Counted from the first letter of the stretch, positions 10,767 through 24,010 are shown. The stretch: DNA of 64,000 nucleotides from Mesaphorura yosii (GCA_009869945.1 WIXG01000206.1:1-64000), one strand, 5' to 3'. Numbers and translations are program-made. The notes: a model not told the origin generated them from the sequence alone.

Positions 10767-13187
10767 ATGAAGGTAAAGGATATAGTTTGACTCTTAGAGT
10801 TAGGCTACTTTGTTTCATGTGTCCTGTACTTAATACGTTTAATTTATCCTCAGTTTCTCGTCGTTTTTATCGCGGTTGTGGCGCTCTGCCACGGGCGAGC
10901 CTTGGAGGAGAAGACCGACCCGAAGAAGGACACAATTCCTAAGGATGACAAGAAAAAGGAGCCTCTGGTCACCCGAGCTGTCCTCGTCGACGACAACGCC
11001 TTCCTCCTGAAGCACAGCCTGGAGCATCCCAATTGCGCCAAGACTTTCCCACACCGCCACGAGATCGTCGAGGTGGTCAAGGATATTCCAGTCGCTCCAC
11101 TTGTGAAAGTGACTAACTTGAAGGAGAAGGTCAACATTCAAGAGGGACAAGACTTGAAGACTCTGATCGCCCGAGACGCAGAGAAGGTGCCAGCCCCAGC
11201 CACCGGCAAAGGTGAGATTGTCTCCGTGAGGGGCAAAATAACAGATGACATGCGAGAGCTTTTGAAACTTACAGATGAATTGGCGAAGAAAGAAACCGAG
11301 AAGACCAAGCAGATGGATGACAAACCTGCAACAACTGCAGCCCCGACCACCACCACCTTGGCTCCGAAAATCGCACGAGAAGCTGTAAAGGAAGACAAGC
11401 CAGCAACAAAACCTCAGGAGCCAAAGAAGGAAGAACCGAAGAAGGAGGAGACGAAGAAACCTGAAGAGACCAAGAAGCCAGCCGCGAAAGTGCGACGCGC
11501 CATCAAAGAGGAATTGGACATGAAGAAAGTCGACCCGACAAAGATAAATTTGAACAAGGACGACATGAAAATGATCATGAAGGCCGACAAGGAAGATATG
11601 AAGAAGCGAAGCAGACGTTCGTACGGAGGCTCCACCACTCGTCTCCTGCTCGACGACGATGATGATGATGACCTCGACGACTTCCCACTCCGATCATCGG
11701 GACTCAGCTTCGCCACGAGGAATCTGCCCGCCCTCCGCGCCAGTTCCTACGGAGGACTTGCTGCACGAGCAGGCTACGGAAGATCCTTGTCGTTTGCCAG
11801 AGCAGCTCCTTCTGGTTATGGCGCATCCTTCGCTCGTGAAGCTCCAGTACACGAGATTCGTTCATCCGGCTACGGAGGTGGAGCCCTCGTCCGAGATCTG
11901 GACGATGACTTTGATTTCGACACACGCGCTGGAGCCGGTTATGGCAAATCCCTGGCCTTTGACTCCGACTTCAGATCTGCTGGTTATGGCGGTGCCTTGA
12001 TCCGTGAAGCTCCAGAACTCGAGATTCGTTCTTCTGGTTACGGCGGCGCATCACTCGTTCGTGATCTTCCAGATGAGGACTTCCACACACGAGCTGGATA
12101 CGGGAAATCTCTGGCCTTCGACTCCGACTTCAGATCTGCTGGTTATGGCGGTGCCTTGATTCGTGAAGCTCCAGAACTCGAGATTCGTTCTTCTGGTTAC
12201 AGCGGCGCATCACTCGTTCGTGATCTTCCAGATGAGGACTTCGACTTCCACACACGAGCTGGATACGGGAAATCCCTGGCCTTTGACTCCGACTTCAGAT
12301 CTGCTGGTTATGGCGGTGCCTTGATTCGTGAAGCTCCAGAGATTCGTTCATCGGGATATAGCAGCGCTGTTCGTGATCTTCCCGACTTCGACTTGGACAC
12401 CCGCGCTGGTTATGGCAAATCCTTGTCCTTCGATTCATCGGACTTCAGATCAGCTGGGTATGGTGGATTATCATTGGTCCGTGAAGCACCAGAACTTGAG
12501 ATTCGCTCAGCCGGGTACGGATCAACTTTGGTCCGTGAGGCCCCTGAACTCGAATTCCGTTCCGGATACGGGAAAGCACTCAAGACAGAGGAGGAGACCG
12601 AGAAATCGAAGACCGACGCCAAGGAGGAATCCAAGGACGAATCCAAGGACGAAGGAAAGAGCCGCACGAAGCGGGGCCTCCACAAGCTCTTGAAGGCATT
12701 CGGAGCAGCATCTGAGCCACAAGTCCAGAAGGTCGAGGTCATCCGGGAGGTTCCAGTCGTGAAGGAGGTGATTCGCGAAGTTCCAGTCGTGCAGGAGGTG
12801 ATTCGCGAAGTTCCAGTTGTTCGTGAAGTCGAAGTTGTGCGTGACATCCCCTTTGAAGTACGTGGCAGCAGCTACGGTGGCTCATCATTCCGATCACTTC
12901 CAACTCGCTCCCGTTATGCGAAATCTTCTCGTGCCTTCCCACTTCGATCATCCCTTTCGTCGGACTTCAGTGACTTGAGAGAATCTTTGGACATTCCCCT
13001 CGTCCGCTCCGCCTACGACGATGCACCAGTTCGCATCTCCTTCGCCGACTCTGACTTCAGATCCGACTCGAGATACAAGCGGGAGACTGCACCGGCCAAG
13101 ACGGACTCCACCAAGCCCAAGCTTCCAGCCGACAAACCGACCATGCCTGCCGAACCAAGCAAAATGCCGAAAGAGCCCATGATGTAA
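10767..13187 (+). CDS. Secreted GYG-repeat proprotein, probable cuticular/extracellular structural protein, 2 exons
   Basis: Predicted 779 residues from exons 10767-10772 (Met-Lys) and 10854-13187, joined over an 81-base GT-AG intron; a tiny first exon is typical of arthropod cuticular protein genes. Residues 1-18 (MKFLVVFIAVVALCHGRA) form a signal peptide. An N-terminal region (about 19-250) follows, with a Thr/Pro mucin-like patch (TTAAPTTTTLAP), a Lys/Glu/Pro-rich stretch and the only cysteine of the mature chain (Cys63). From residue 258 an Asp run leads into roughly 53-55-residue repeats alternating GYGG/GYGK, LIREAPELEIR and acidic DLPDEDF blocks. Residues 630-665 hold three 10-residue EVIREVPVV-x repeats, and a Lys/Pro-rich tail ends the chain. 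Furin-type sites RSRR (254-257), RTKR (606-609) and RYKR (742-745) separate these modules. There is no Rebers-Riddiford chitin-binding consensus, so the cuticle role is inferred. A silk, adhesive, mucus or multi-peptide precursor is an alternative. Confidence 0.85.
11961..12431 (+). repeat. In-gene tandem repeats of about 159-165 bp
   Basis: Near-identical units begin at GACTCCGACTTCAGATCTGC at 11961, 12120 and 12285, so the periods are 159 and 165 bases. The six-base difference encodes one extra Asp-Phe pair. The third unit is shortened (LIREAPEIR instead of LIREAPELEIR), and a fourth, more divergent copy starts near 12432. All indels are multiples of three, so the frame is kept. Confidence 0.88.
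12735..12842 (+). repeat. In-gene 30-bp repeats encoding EVIREVPVV
   Basis: Three 10-codon units followed by a degenerate EVEVVRDIPFEV copy. The alternation of Val/Ile with charged residues suggests a beta-strand or assembly motif. It follows directly after the RTKR cleavage site and a short amphipathic HKLLKAFG segment. Confidence 0.8.
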
Positions 13188-13326
13188 TTCGTGATTGGTA
13201 ATTCTCTATTTGACTTTTTTTTTTGACTTGATGACTGGTTCATCATTGCGTTTTCACTTAGCATTTATCACTACACTCGAAATATTCCTTACAAGTTGAA
13301 CTTATGATTTAGTTTATCCAAAATGC

Positions 13327-13332
13327 AATAAA
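13327..13332 (+). terminator. Poly(A) signal of the GYG-repeat gene
   Basis: AATAAA about 140 bases after the TAA stop at 13185-13187. No better candidate lies between. Confidence 0.65.
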
Positions 13333-13339
13333 AAGTTTA

Positions 13340-16300
13340 TAACTGCGACAATTTACGGTGACCCGGGCTAAACTGGTTTTATATTTCTGTTACACCCCAT
13401 ATTTTCGATTCTGTAAACGGAATCTCACTCCACAAGCATTGATGATTTGGTAATGACGGTTCTACGCAAAGTGCATCTACTCCGTCACTCTCGCTGCTCA
13501 AGCACAACAGTGAATCCCGATCGCCTTGAAACGACGAAGTAATAAATTGTGTGTCACATTTCCAAGTCCATTTGTATTCGTATTTGTGGATTCTCTTCCT
13601 GGATTTCAATTTTTCAATGATTTTACAAGCCACTGATACTCGCCATTGTAAACAGTCAACCACAATCTACAAGGCCCCTGAACCCTGGACAAACGAGGAG
13701 GAATCAACAATCAACTTTCTCCAATTCGACCAGAGCAGAGCCGGAGCGCTGCTTGCCTGCCTTGAGAATTTATGATGTGCCAAGTGCCAATGCTGTTTGG
13801 ATTGAAAAGAGGCGACGTAGCGGTAGCTCATTAGCGGCTTAAATCGCGGACGATCCGGTAATTTTCTTACTTGGTACTTCTTTGCATTTGTAAGCACTTT
13901 AACATTTGAAGTTTTGTCGGTCCGTGAGGAAATGCGTGTACATTAAGCACTAAGCAGCTTCTGTCGAGTATCGACTCCCGGCGGGACTGGCGACTGGAAC
14001 TCTGGAACTGAAGTTGTTAGAGCTCTTGGTAGGACTAACTAAGGAAGATACGGTACGGTACGTATAAGCTAACTGCTCGGTTTATGTTTTTTATTAGTTA
14101 TGGTACGGCAATGGCAGTTCGCAGTGGCCATGGCTGGATGTTGATGGTTGTTGCGAAAGAGGGGAATGGTCGTATAAAGTAAAATAAAGTGGAGATGAGA
14201 GACACTTAATTATGATGAATGCGTTTCTTGGTGGCAGATATTGAGCTGTATATTTCCATAAAGTCATATTAACATCTTCGACTAACACCTCCAAAACTCA
14301 TTTTATGAATCTCATAAAACATTATCTATTTTTACTCTTCCTCTCCGTCCCGAACCGAACTTCGGTTACAAAGTTGTTTGCTTGTACCTCCTTTGCATTT
14401 GCACGCTGTGTAGTTGTTTAATGCAAGCAAATTCCTAATTCGTTGTTCTCACTCCACTGCACTCGCAATGGAAATTGTCTTGTCTTGTCCGCTGTCATCT
14501 ACCGCTGCAACTGCAACGGGGAAATTGAATTTTTATTGCTTCGGCCCTCTCGCAATGATTGTAAACAAAACGGTGCAACTTATCAATCAAGCACCGAGTA
14601 ATGCATTTAGTTGGCGAAACAAAAAGCCATTTCGGGCGTTGTTGCCTTAATAAACGACTTTTGGGGTCCGTGTCCTGGCACGAGAGAAGATGAAGATGAT
14701 GCCTGTAATATATGACAGAAGAGCAAGAAGCAAGAGCGGGTCGGAGGAAACTGCAATTGCAAATGCCTTGCCTGGCGCAAGTATCAGTAATTCCCAGCCG
14801 GACACAAAAAAACGAAACCTTTGGCTTTTTCGGAAGTTGAGGAAGCGAGTGAGCGAAATATATTATGGGAATTACTCGGCACTCGAGACAGGCGCCCATT
14901 CAGCCCGTCATCATTAGCAGCGAGAGAAGAAGCCTCTTAAATGCGTCTATAAAAGTAAAAAAGGAGCGGATCGACCTCTTCTGATAGAAATTACTGTCCT
15001 TCGCATACACACACTTCAGCCGTAATATTTCCCATCTCGCGTCTCCTTCACCCAGTATTTATTAGCAAATGCGCCATAAAAATATCCCTACAAAACGACT
15101 TTCTTGGTCTTTAAATGTTTAATATATTGCGATGGGTTTTCCGCTCGCAGGAACCTGAAACACTTGAAGCAAATAAATGACTACAGAAGAAGCAGGCTCG
15201 TTGATTTAAATTCTTATACGACATTTACATTAAGAATGCAGTATTTCCTTATCTTTTCGATCCTTCGATTGATGGCGTGAATTGGGTAATGAATTTAACG
15301 TTAACCGCCACCAACATAGCATTTAAATTAATCATGCATAAATTCCCAGAGCCAAAAATTCATTTTCGTGGGACGGCCACGCCAAAAAAAACCTTGGGAC
15401 GTAGGACGCAATTCTTTTGTCGGTGCGCACTTGATCATTTTAATTGCTTCATTTGAATGCTGTCGTAAGTCCCAACACAGCCAGCCACGCCGAACAATGG
15501 TCGACTGGAGAAACGGTTTGAATAAAGGATTTTATGTTCAATGCGGGCAATTGCGTATAATAATGCTAATATATTAATTCAGAGTCGGACTGACTGCACA
15601 GAACACAGCAACGCACACTGCTACACTACACATTAATAATATCAAAGTCATAAATTCTAAATTTATTGCCCCGTTCTTCTTTCTCCTTCCACTTTCTCCA
15701 TTCTTTTCTTTCTCCGCCACACTGTTTAAACCTGAAACCGGTCGCATTTCGTGTACGTTCATGTGTACGGTTGAGTTGAGTCCAACAACTGGCAGTGAGC
15801 GAAAGTCACGCTTTTGCCTTTGCTTTTGCGTGTATCGCATTGTTGTAAAGATAAGCAGAGGCAAGGCAGAGGAAAAATGCGGGACGCAATAACGTGGCTA
15901 ATGTAATATATGTATTTGAGTCGACAATTTATTGCACAAAGTGGTCATAAAAATGGGCAAAAATATAAAATATGGGTGTAAAAAAGAATAAACTTTTCTT
16001 GCTAACTTTCTCTTCTTTCTCTTCCTTCCTCGGCTTCGTCGCAGCCACAGTCCGATTGTGAATGCAAAGATTAATAGCAGTTGGGGATCTTCCCGTGCTT
16101 CGGTGCTTCGTCGAATGCCTGAGCCGCGCACGGCTGGCGTGGATGGACATTTGTGTCTCGTGCATTGCCCGGTTTCTTTTATTTTTATTACTGCACTTGA
16201 TTCCACGTACGCCGAGGTTGGACCTACCCTCCGTACGCGAAACACGTATGCAAACGACGTGTTGTTTCTTAATGCACTGTAGAATGTGTAAAATGGTGCA

Positions 16301-19300
16301 AATGTTTCAATTTTATGTTGGAATAAAATGAAAATACGCCGGAACGTCAACGTATTCGCTCTGCACACGTAATTCATTTATGCTCCTACAAACTGCAGGC
16401 TGCAAGTGCTTTTGCTCCTTCCCCAAAGTAATTCTTCGCTTTTGAACGACTGTTCTGAAATGTCCGCATAAATTGCGCTCAATTGTTTTGACTGACAGGT
16501 CGCAGGCGAATAAAACTACTACAAAGGCGAATCGACGCCTGACGCGGTGGTGGCAATAAAAGTTTAGCTGCCTGCCAGTCATTCCATTTCAAAGGCAGGC
16601 CGATGCATCGACGGTGGCCGTCGTCGACAATTGAAAGCTGAAGTCGGAGTTGGAGTTGTTGGAGATCTCGCATGTAAATTCCACTTGAAGGAGGCTGTCG
16701 ATATTTGAATAATAGACAGGGCGAGGAACAGACGCGGACTTACTTCACGATTACATTTGCATCGACAATTTATTCAAGTAGTAGATTTACGCTGTACGTT
16801 TTTACGGAGGGTGAACGGTGAAAGTCTGTAAGCTTCCGGGTGGATCAATATGATAATTTGCTGAAGAGCAGCTGAAGATGGAGTGCCATCCTCCTCTCTT
16901 TTCGGGCAGGTTCAAGTGGAGCGGGTTTCTCATCATCTCTCCAGCAGCTCCGAGCCGACTGTAAATTTTAAATTCCGCGTAATTTTTATCATACCAAAAT
17001 GTTTCTGAATTTTTGGCATCTTTTGGGGAATGCCGTTTATTATTTAGAATTACTATAAAATACAGAAAACTCATTTGAAGGTTTGTAGTACAATTTCCTA
17101 GAGTTCTTCGTTTATGTTCGGATTTTAATTGTAAAATTTGATCTCTGCGGCGGAAACCAGCCATCGCCATGATTTGATTCCACTCGCCCACCACTGCACG
17201 GCAGGGCTCCGCCGAGACCTGCACTAACGACAGCCGAAGGAAGTCTCAGCGTAGTTTGTCATGATAAAGAATGAATGAAAGTGTCAAGTTGATCTGATCG
17301 GCTGGGTTGTTCGCAGCCGCTACGTGGACGCGAGTCGCACTGCACTGCCAAGTTTAAGAGCTCCGTGGAAAATGATGTAGTGCCCTTTTGATTGATGAAG
17401 AGTGGAACTCCTGTTTACAAATGTCAAGGCAGTTTTGGAGATGTTATCGGGGAAATAAATCATTGTCGACTCGACTCGACTCTGGAAAGTCTCGCTTGCT
17501 CTTTCTCTCTGCAATACTTTGCTGGCTCTGCAGTGCCTCAAGCCGGGAAGGAGCTCCTTCACTCGTTCTTGCTTGACTTGGCTTGACATTCTCCAACTCG
17601 CTCCACTGTCGTGTCTGTAAGCCGAATCTGACTGACTGCTCGCACTCAGAGCTCAACTTCTCCGCCCTGTCCAACTTGTCCTGAGATCTTCGCATTTTCG
17701 CGTGTCGCGTTCCAGTTTGCAGTTGGACTTGGCATTTGGTTGGACAGACGCTGCCTCACGCTACTTCGATTTCAAGTACAATTTCGATTCATCCGCGTCT
17801 GTCCACCCAACCAGGGACCGAGTCAGAGACTCGTGTCCTGATAAGTTTCAAGTCTGGATTGCACTTGTCACTGACTGAACTGCTGACTGCTGAATACCAC
17901 GAGACAGTCAAAGTCATAGTCAGGACTTGACAAATTCACTTACGAATTATCTCTGACTGCTGCTGCTGGCCGGAGAATCTTCAGATTACAGCAGTAGAAA
18001 CCACAGAGGACGGCAGACGGAAGACGTGGCGTGACGAAAGAAAGATGAACGAGGAAGACCTACAATTTATCATACAAAGAGCAGATACAGAACCAAATCT
18101 GCGATCTTATTCAACCTCGAATCTCCGTGAACAAACAATCATGTCATAAATTTCAATTAACTAGATTTAAAATTTGAAAGTTCAGAGGAGTTCAGAGGCC
18201 AGGCACCCGTAACTCAATTGAGTGAATAAAATCCGAACCCAACCTCGTTCTCGCCCGTGCCCGGTTCGGTTCTTTTAATGCAATGCAATTAATTAAATGT
18301 AAATAAAAGGCCTGCGCTGTGTTGCGCTACGTGCAAAGCTGTCGATTCAATTCTCCTTACATTTGCATTGCGTGCGCTTTCTTCCTGGGCTCGGTTGACG
18401 GTGACATGACACATGGAGTTGACAAATCCGACATTTCATTACGAAATAATCCAGGAAGGGTTGAAAGAAATTAAATCGAGGGGAGAGGACGCGTATTTAA
18501 ACTTTAAAGCGGTGCAGTGAAGTGAAGTCTTTTATTCGGCATTTCGCATTTGGCATTTCACAAAGAGGCGGACGTGCACGGTGCTTTCATTTCAACCCTT
18601 CACTGCTCGCTTGATGAAGTTGACAAGATTGTTCTCTTCTTTTGCTTTTGCTCTCGCATATGCTCAAGTGTCTGAATAAATTTAAACGTGCGTTGTTGAA
18701 CGAATTGCAGCAGCGCAGGGTTGAAATGCAAACAGAAAATAAGGCAATGCTGGAGCCGAATTGTTTACAGGAAAAGCGACTGTGTCTGCCTGAGTGTGAT
18801 TTTTAATACTTTCCATTATTGCGACGCGACAGGCAGGCAAACGAGGCTCGTCTCGATGAGAGCGCGACACTTCGTCGCAAAATAAACACAAAATTTTAAA
18901 GCTTAATAAAATATTTGTCGAGTTGAAACTGAGAACAACTTACAAATTGAATTGGACGACTGAAGAGCAAGCAGGGCTTCGGCTTCAATGAAAATTGCAG
19001 ACAGGAGTTGAATAAAGTTAACGATTGAATTTAATAAAAATTGAAGCTGTCAATCTTTCATACAGCAAATCTTGTTGACTCAATTGAAACTGTAAAAATG
19101 ACGACTGACGAGTGAGGAATGTGAAGTCTTAAAATTCAGCCTGCAAGCGAAAGCAAAAGCAAAGGAAAAGGCAAAAAATTGAATTGGAATTGAAATGGAA
19201 ATGGAAGACGACTACGACTCTTCTGTTTTAGTCTAGTCGTCTATTGACACTTTCAACTATACCAGGCTTACATCGGCTCTTTCGTGTTTCGTGTTCTATT

Positions 19301-22300
19301 TTTCAAAAGATACACTCTCAACAGGATGGGCCGGCCAGCAAAAGAGAAACAGCTTGTGAAGTGCACTTCAAATTCTGTTAGTTCGAAGGCTCCCGCTTCA
19401 GTTGTTGATTTGATTTTAAATTAATGAAAAGAAAATGATTGGCTCCATCAATGGCTCAAAGTTCACATCCGGACTGACCTTCCTTCCTTCTTAATAAAGT
19501 AAACAGTGAGCCTTCGAAATGCAAACTGAAAATTTCAACCCTTACAAATTATAAATTACGTCAATGTTTATTTTGTGCTACAGAATTTTGTCATGAAGTG
19601 CAATTTCACTGGCATTGCAAACCAACTCTGCTTTTCGTCATGAGTTTGAGGTCCCAATTTTATTCATTTGATTAATAGAACGCGTCAACGCGACGAGCTT
19701 TGGCCCATCTAATCAAGTCGATGTCGTTTTGACAGTCGCTGGATTAAGATGAATAGGAAACAATCTCAGAGTCCAAATGCAGCCAGTCCACTCCAGGCTA
19801 GACTTTGATTAAGATTAAGAAATGGAGATGTTGATGTTGCTGCTCTCGAGTGAGTTCGGTGACAGAAATAAATAAGAACGCGGAACGGTAGAGCGACCGA
19901 GCAGAGCAGGATGGAATAATAATCATTCGGACAGAGACGAGTCGAGAACCTCCACGGAATTGTAACTTACCACTTCCTCTACAAGCCAAGCCATGCCAGG
20001 CAGGCCAGGATCGAGTGGTCATTTCATCCGATTATTCCTAGAGCCACACTACACATGTGACATGCATCATGGCTCGGTGCTGAAAGACTTGCAGTGGAAT
20101 CGAAAATTGTGATTGATGGATGGAGCGTCCGTACGAGAAATGACGTGGGAAATCTCGAAGACAAGTTGTTTGAGAAGCGATATTATTAGGACGGACAGTC
20201 CAAGGCTCGCTCCTTCGTGGTCTCAGTCATGAAATTGTATCGTGCCGTGTTAGCGGAAGGCCAGAGTTCAGCAGCAGCGGTGGACAAGACAAGCAAGATG
20301 AGTGATCATTTATCACAACTTTTATGGACGGATTCATTTTTCTCATTTTCCTTCCCACTTTACTGCGTGCTTGCTGCTTGCGCTGCACTCTGCTTTTCTT
20401 ACTGCAAAAATCACTCCATCAACGTTTATTCAAACTTTTACAACCCACGAAGCCCTGACTTGAATTCTTGATGTGCTGCTCCTCGCTTCCAGAAATTCCA
20501 ATTTGTCATATTTTTGGGCCAGAGAACGCATCAGTCATATTCCAATCAATATTTGTCCGCGCTGACTTGCTGACCATCGGCATCAAGTCAGCGCCAAGTC
20601 TGCCAATTTCAAGTCAGGCTACTCCACAATTTGAAGTTTCGTGATTGAACAGGGAATTACATACGCTACGCTCGGATTCTGGAACACTGCAGAGTGATGA
20701 AAATACCACTCAAATGCTCTTGTCTAACTTTTGTCAGTTTACACCTTCTTACACCAAGTCTGTCTAAATTGTTGGTTATACAGCCGAGAACAGAGTTTCC
20801 GCGAGCCGAGCGCCGTGTCTTTCGGAACATGCCAGATGGGCTGTAAAGTGCACGAGATTCGAGATTCCTTTCCGGGGTCTCCAGAGTCTTGTACAAACCT
20901 GAATCCAATTTGCTCTCACACAAATGGCCGACAAATTCCAAAACATTTTTCTTCCTTCTCGGTTTCCATTTCAGGAGCCGTCGTCCATCCGTCCGTACTC
21001 GACCCAGGCTGCGGCTACAGCGAGTCACGACTGACACATTGAATGGAAAGAATGACAAAGTGTTCACTTAGACTCTTGATCCCAAAATCGCCATCGCCAT
21101 CGCCACTGCTGTCTGAACTTGCGCCTTCAACTTTAACCGCGGTTGCACCAGCGGCGCTGAGTAGATTCTGATACCGCTGCTTTCATGGACAAATCACTAG
21201 GAGACCAACCTTACAAACCAAGCCAAGTCAGTAGCAATTCCTGGGAGAATAAAGTTTTAAACTCACCAACTGCTGTTGCTGCTGCGAAGAGGCGATTGTA
21301 ATCGAAACCACAGATTATATTGCACTACCACACAGCAGCTTCCGGGAAACAGATCTACTAAATTATTGATTCTATAACACTAAGCATTTCAATTGTTTTT
21401 TACAGCACGCACGTCGTGCTTGCTTCAAATCAATTTAAAAAATTCAAATGCACCCTGAATGATGATCCGCTTTGACTAAGAAATAACTGGAATTATTCGT
21501 TAATTTCATCAAAAATTATTCCACAAGCTTTCAAACTGTTGCCAGCAAAATGTGGGGATGTAATTTACACATTTTCAAGCAGAAGTTTCGAGATACGTAT
21601 TTTTTCGGTGAGTGAGCTCATTAGCTTCCTATCAGTTACTTTCCATTTCCGATTAATCCCAACATCACGGCCGGCCTCACGTCACGTCGCCGTCGCCAAA
21701 ATTCGCCCGTTTCGTCTGTCAGCAGAAGTTTGCAGAGTGCAATGCTGCAGTGCAATTTATCGTAATCGTAATGGATTCTACGCCCAGTTCGCTCCAAGTA
21801 AAGCTTAAGCTGTGGTAAATGGAAATGGAAGGAAGACCACCATGATTGACAAAATCTCTCGTGCTGCGATTTGCTTCCAACCGGAGCGAATTTTTATACG
21901 AGTCGACAGGTGGCCAAGCGTTTGCTCGCCGTGCTCATCATCATTCATCATCGACACTTTACTACAGTTTCCAAAGCGTGGTGGAGCCGGACAACAAAGC
22001 AGGCAGCAGTATGCAGTAAGTTTATGACGATTACTTTCCGTTTGTCTCTCAACCTTGTAACTTGTAAACTATAACTAATAAAAGTTTCTTTCTTGTCCTG
22101 TCTAGAAAGGAAAATCTCCAACTGTCGATGTCGATCCTTTCAAACATCACTTTTGATTTGTTTCGCTGTCTCATGACAAGACTCAAAACTGTTTGACTGT
22201 TGTGCTTCGCATTCAAAATACGGACGGACGGCTGCTGCGCCGTGCTGGTTGGCTGCTAATGTTTAATGTTTATCTCGAGACGGTTTCTCGTCTGTGTCTG

Positions 22301-23559
22301 CTGTTCAAGCACAATAATAACTCGTGTTTTCTCAAGCCGGGATTATGATACTTATTAGTTACTTAATGTAAAACCATCATCGTTGCTTGTATTCAACAAC
22401 GACGCGGCACGACGTGTGGCCTTCTCATTTCAGTTTTAGACTTCTATTCAAAATAGGTTTCATTTTAATGCTGTCTGTCACTTTTACGATAATGCACAAA
22501 TGTGCAGGGAATGATTAATTCTTGCCCACACAATTTGTGCCATTGCTTTTTCTATTATTAACCCAGAGTAGGGCTCAAAAGCTCAATAAACGTCAATCGA
22601 ACAAAGAATGGTTATTGATAGCCGTACGTGTGATGGTTCGAAATTCGAATTCGAATGCGAATCCTTGACGAGCATGAAGCTTTACTTAATTAATTACAGT
22701 CATCTGTCCATCTGTCATCTCAAATTGAAACCAATCAACGTATCAAAGGTAAGACAGCACTGGAAACGTGGAAATGGCAGACGTGCTGCGTTGATTAAGC
22801 TTTTAGCTCAGTTTTTGCTTTTTTGCACTGAAACCAAGCCTGAGCCAAGTTGGATCGGATCATAATCAGACACCCATCCAAGTGGGGAAAGAAAAGAGTC
22901 CATAAAGCCGGCTTTGGCTTCAAATTCTCACGTATGACGACGGTGACGACGATGATGAGGCTCATGCTTTTCATGCAGTTCATTCAGGCGGAAGTGAAGG
23001 TATGGCGGCACACGGATTTACTGTCAATCATCTGTCACGTCGCTTCTACAGCATACACAATTGAGGACATGCCATGGAGACTAAAGTCGACATGCTGATA
23101 GGCAGAACATGAACGGTCGCGATGAAGACTGGGACTGATCCGATAAACTCGACAGGGCAGGCAGACAGGCAGGCAGTGACAGACAAGCGTATTGATTGGG
23201 TAGCGCGTATCGTGAATATTTGATGATTCGAAGTCCATGAAGTGCTTGTTAACGTAACGCGACGTTTGCGAAGATTACGCTTTAAGTATGACGCATGCAT
23301 GCACGGAGCAGCGCAGCACGGCACAAAAGGAAAAGAAAAGTGAAGGGATTCGGAGAGATTTACATTTACGGTAAAACATCATTATCGAGAGCATTAAGCT
23401 TAAGCTTAGGGAAAGGAGAATGAAGGTAGCACGCAGAAAAGGTTTAACAAGCACTACCAAGGGTGACGGGATTTAAAAAATGCTGCGTTGAAAAGTGCGA
23501 TCATAATAAATGCAATCTAAATTGAATGTCATCCGAATCCGAATCTCCTTCGTGACATA
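13340..23559. other. Gene desert, left part
   Basis: About 10 kb with no supportable gene. Open frames of 60-159 codons occur on both strands, overlap each other and carry no family motif or coherent splice pattern. The stretch contains repeated TTTATG/CATAAA words and a (TCGAC)3 array at 17466-17480. It could be regulatory DNA, a large intron, or ordinary intergenic sequence. Confidence 0.5.
17466..17482. repeat. (TCGAC)3 pentanucleotide repeat
   Basis: Three perfect TCGAC units followed by a partial TC. Confidence 0.8.
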
Positions 23560-24010
23560 TTGCGTCAGGCTCTCAGCAGAGATGAAGATGCGATACGCGG
23601 TCGCTTTTCTCCGTTACGTCGCTTCTTAGTAGTTTTCACAAGGCTGTGCCTTGTGAAGCTTACCGATCCGTGTGGGGGCATTTTGAGGGGTGCCGAACAT
23701 GACACCCGGAGTGTGAAGGATGTCACAAATGATACGTTAGTTTTAGGCACAATGCTCAGTAATAATATTTTACAAGCACTAAAAAGTTTACGTTCCAAGC
23801 CATGAGGACCATGACATACATGAAAGCTGGGCTGAGCTGAGAAATGTCGAACTTTTTCCTTCTCATTGTTGTTGGAGTTGACAGGCGAGCCTCGCTTCGC
23901 GCGATGATGAGACATCCCGATGTGACTTTGTCCAGTGCAGTTGCAATGCAAGGAAGGGAGACCACTTGCTGAGCCATTATATCGCCCCTTGTGGTTTCCC
24001 ACCAACCCTC
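23560..24010. other. Compositionally different patch with long opposing open frames
   Basis: This 450-base patch lacks the TTTATG words of its surroundings. It is open for 146 codons on the minus strand (24005-23565) and 81 on the plus strand (23560-23805). It contains a perfect hairpin at 23635-23657. No protein family is recognisable in either frame. A degraded mobile-element piece or an exon of an unknown gene are both possible; neither is shown. Confidence 0.3.
23635..23657. repeat. Perfect 10-bp inverted repeat (hairpin, 3-base loop)
   Basis: TTCACAAGGC, the loop TGT, then GCCTTGTGAA. The stem is perfectly complementary over 10 pairs. It is not followed by a T-run, and its surroundings give no functional clue. 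Confidence 0.85.

Noticed and set aside
11659-12951. Several long frames overlapping the GYG gene on both strands
   Set aside because: They are shadows produced by the repetitive, biased codon use of the real gene.
10878-13187. Single-exon start of the GYG gene at GTG 10878
   Set aside because: The frame extends upstream to a clear CAG acceptor at 10851-10853, and joining the Met-Lys exon restores a complete signal peptide.
22934-22999. Possible signal-peptide exon (MTTVTTMMRLMLFMQFIQAEVK) ending at a GTATGG donor
   Set aside because: It is only 22 codons, and no partner exon could be found downstream. Such a pattern is expected by chance in 50 kb.
23388-23405. Palindrome TAAGCTTAAGCTTA
   Set aside because: Short, AT-rich and without context; likely chance.
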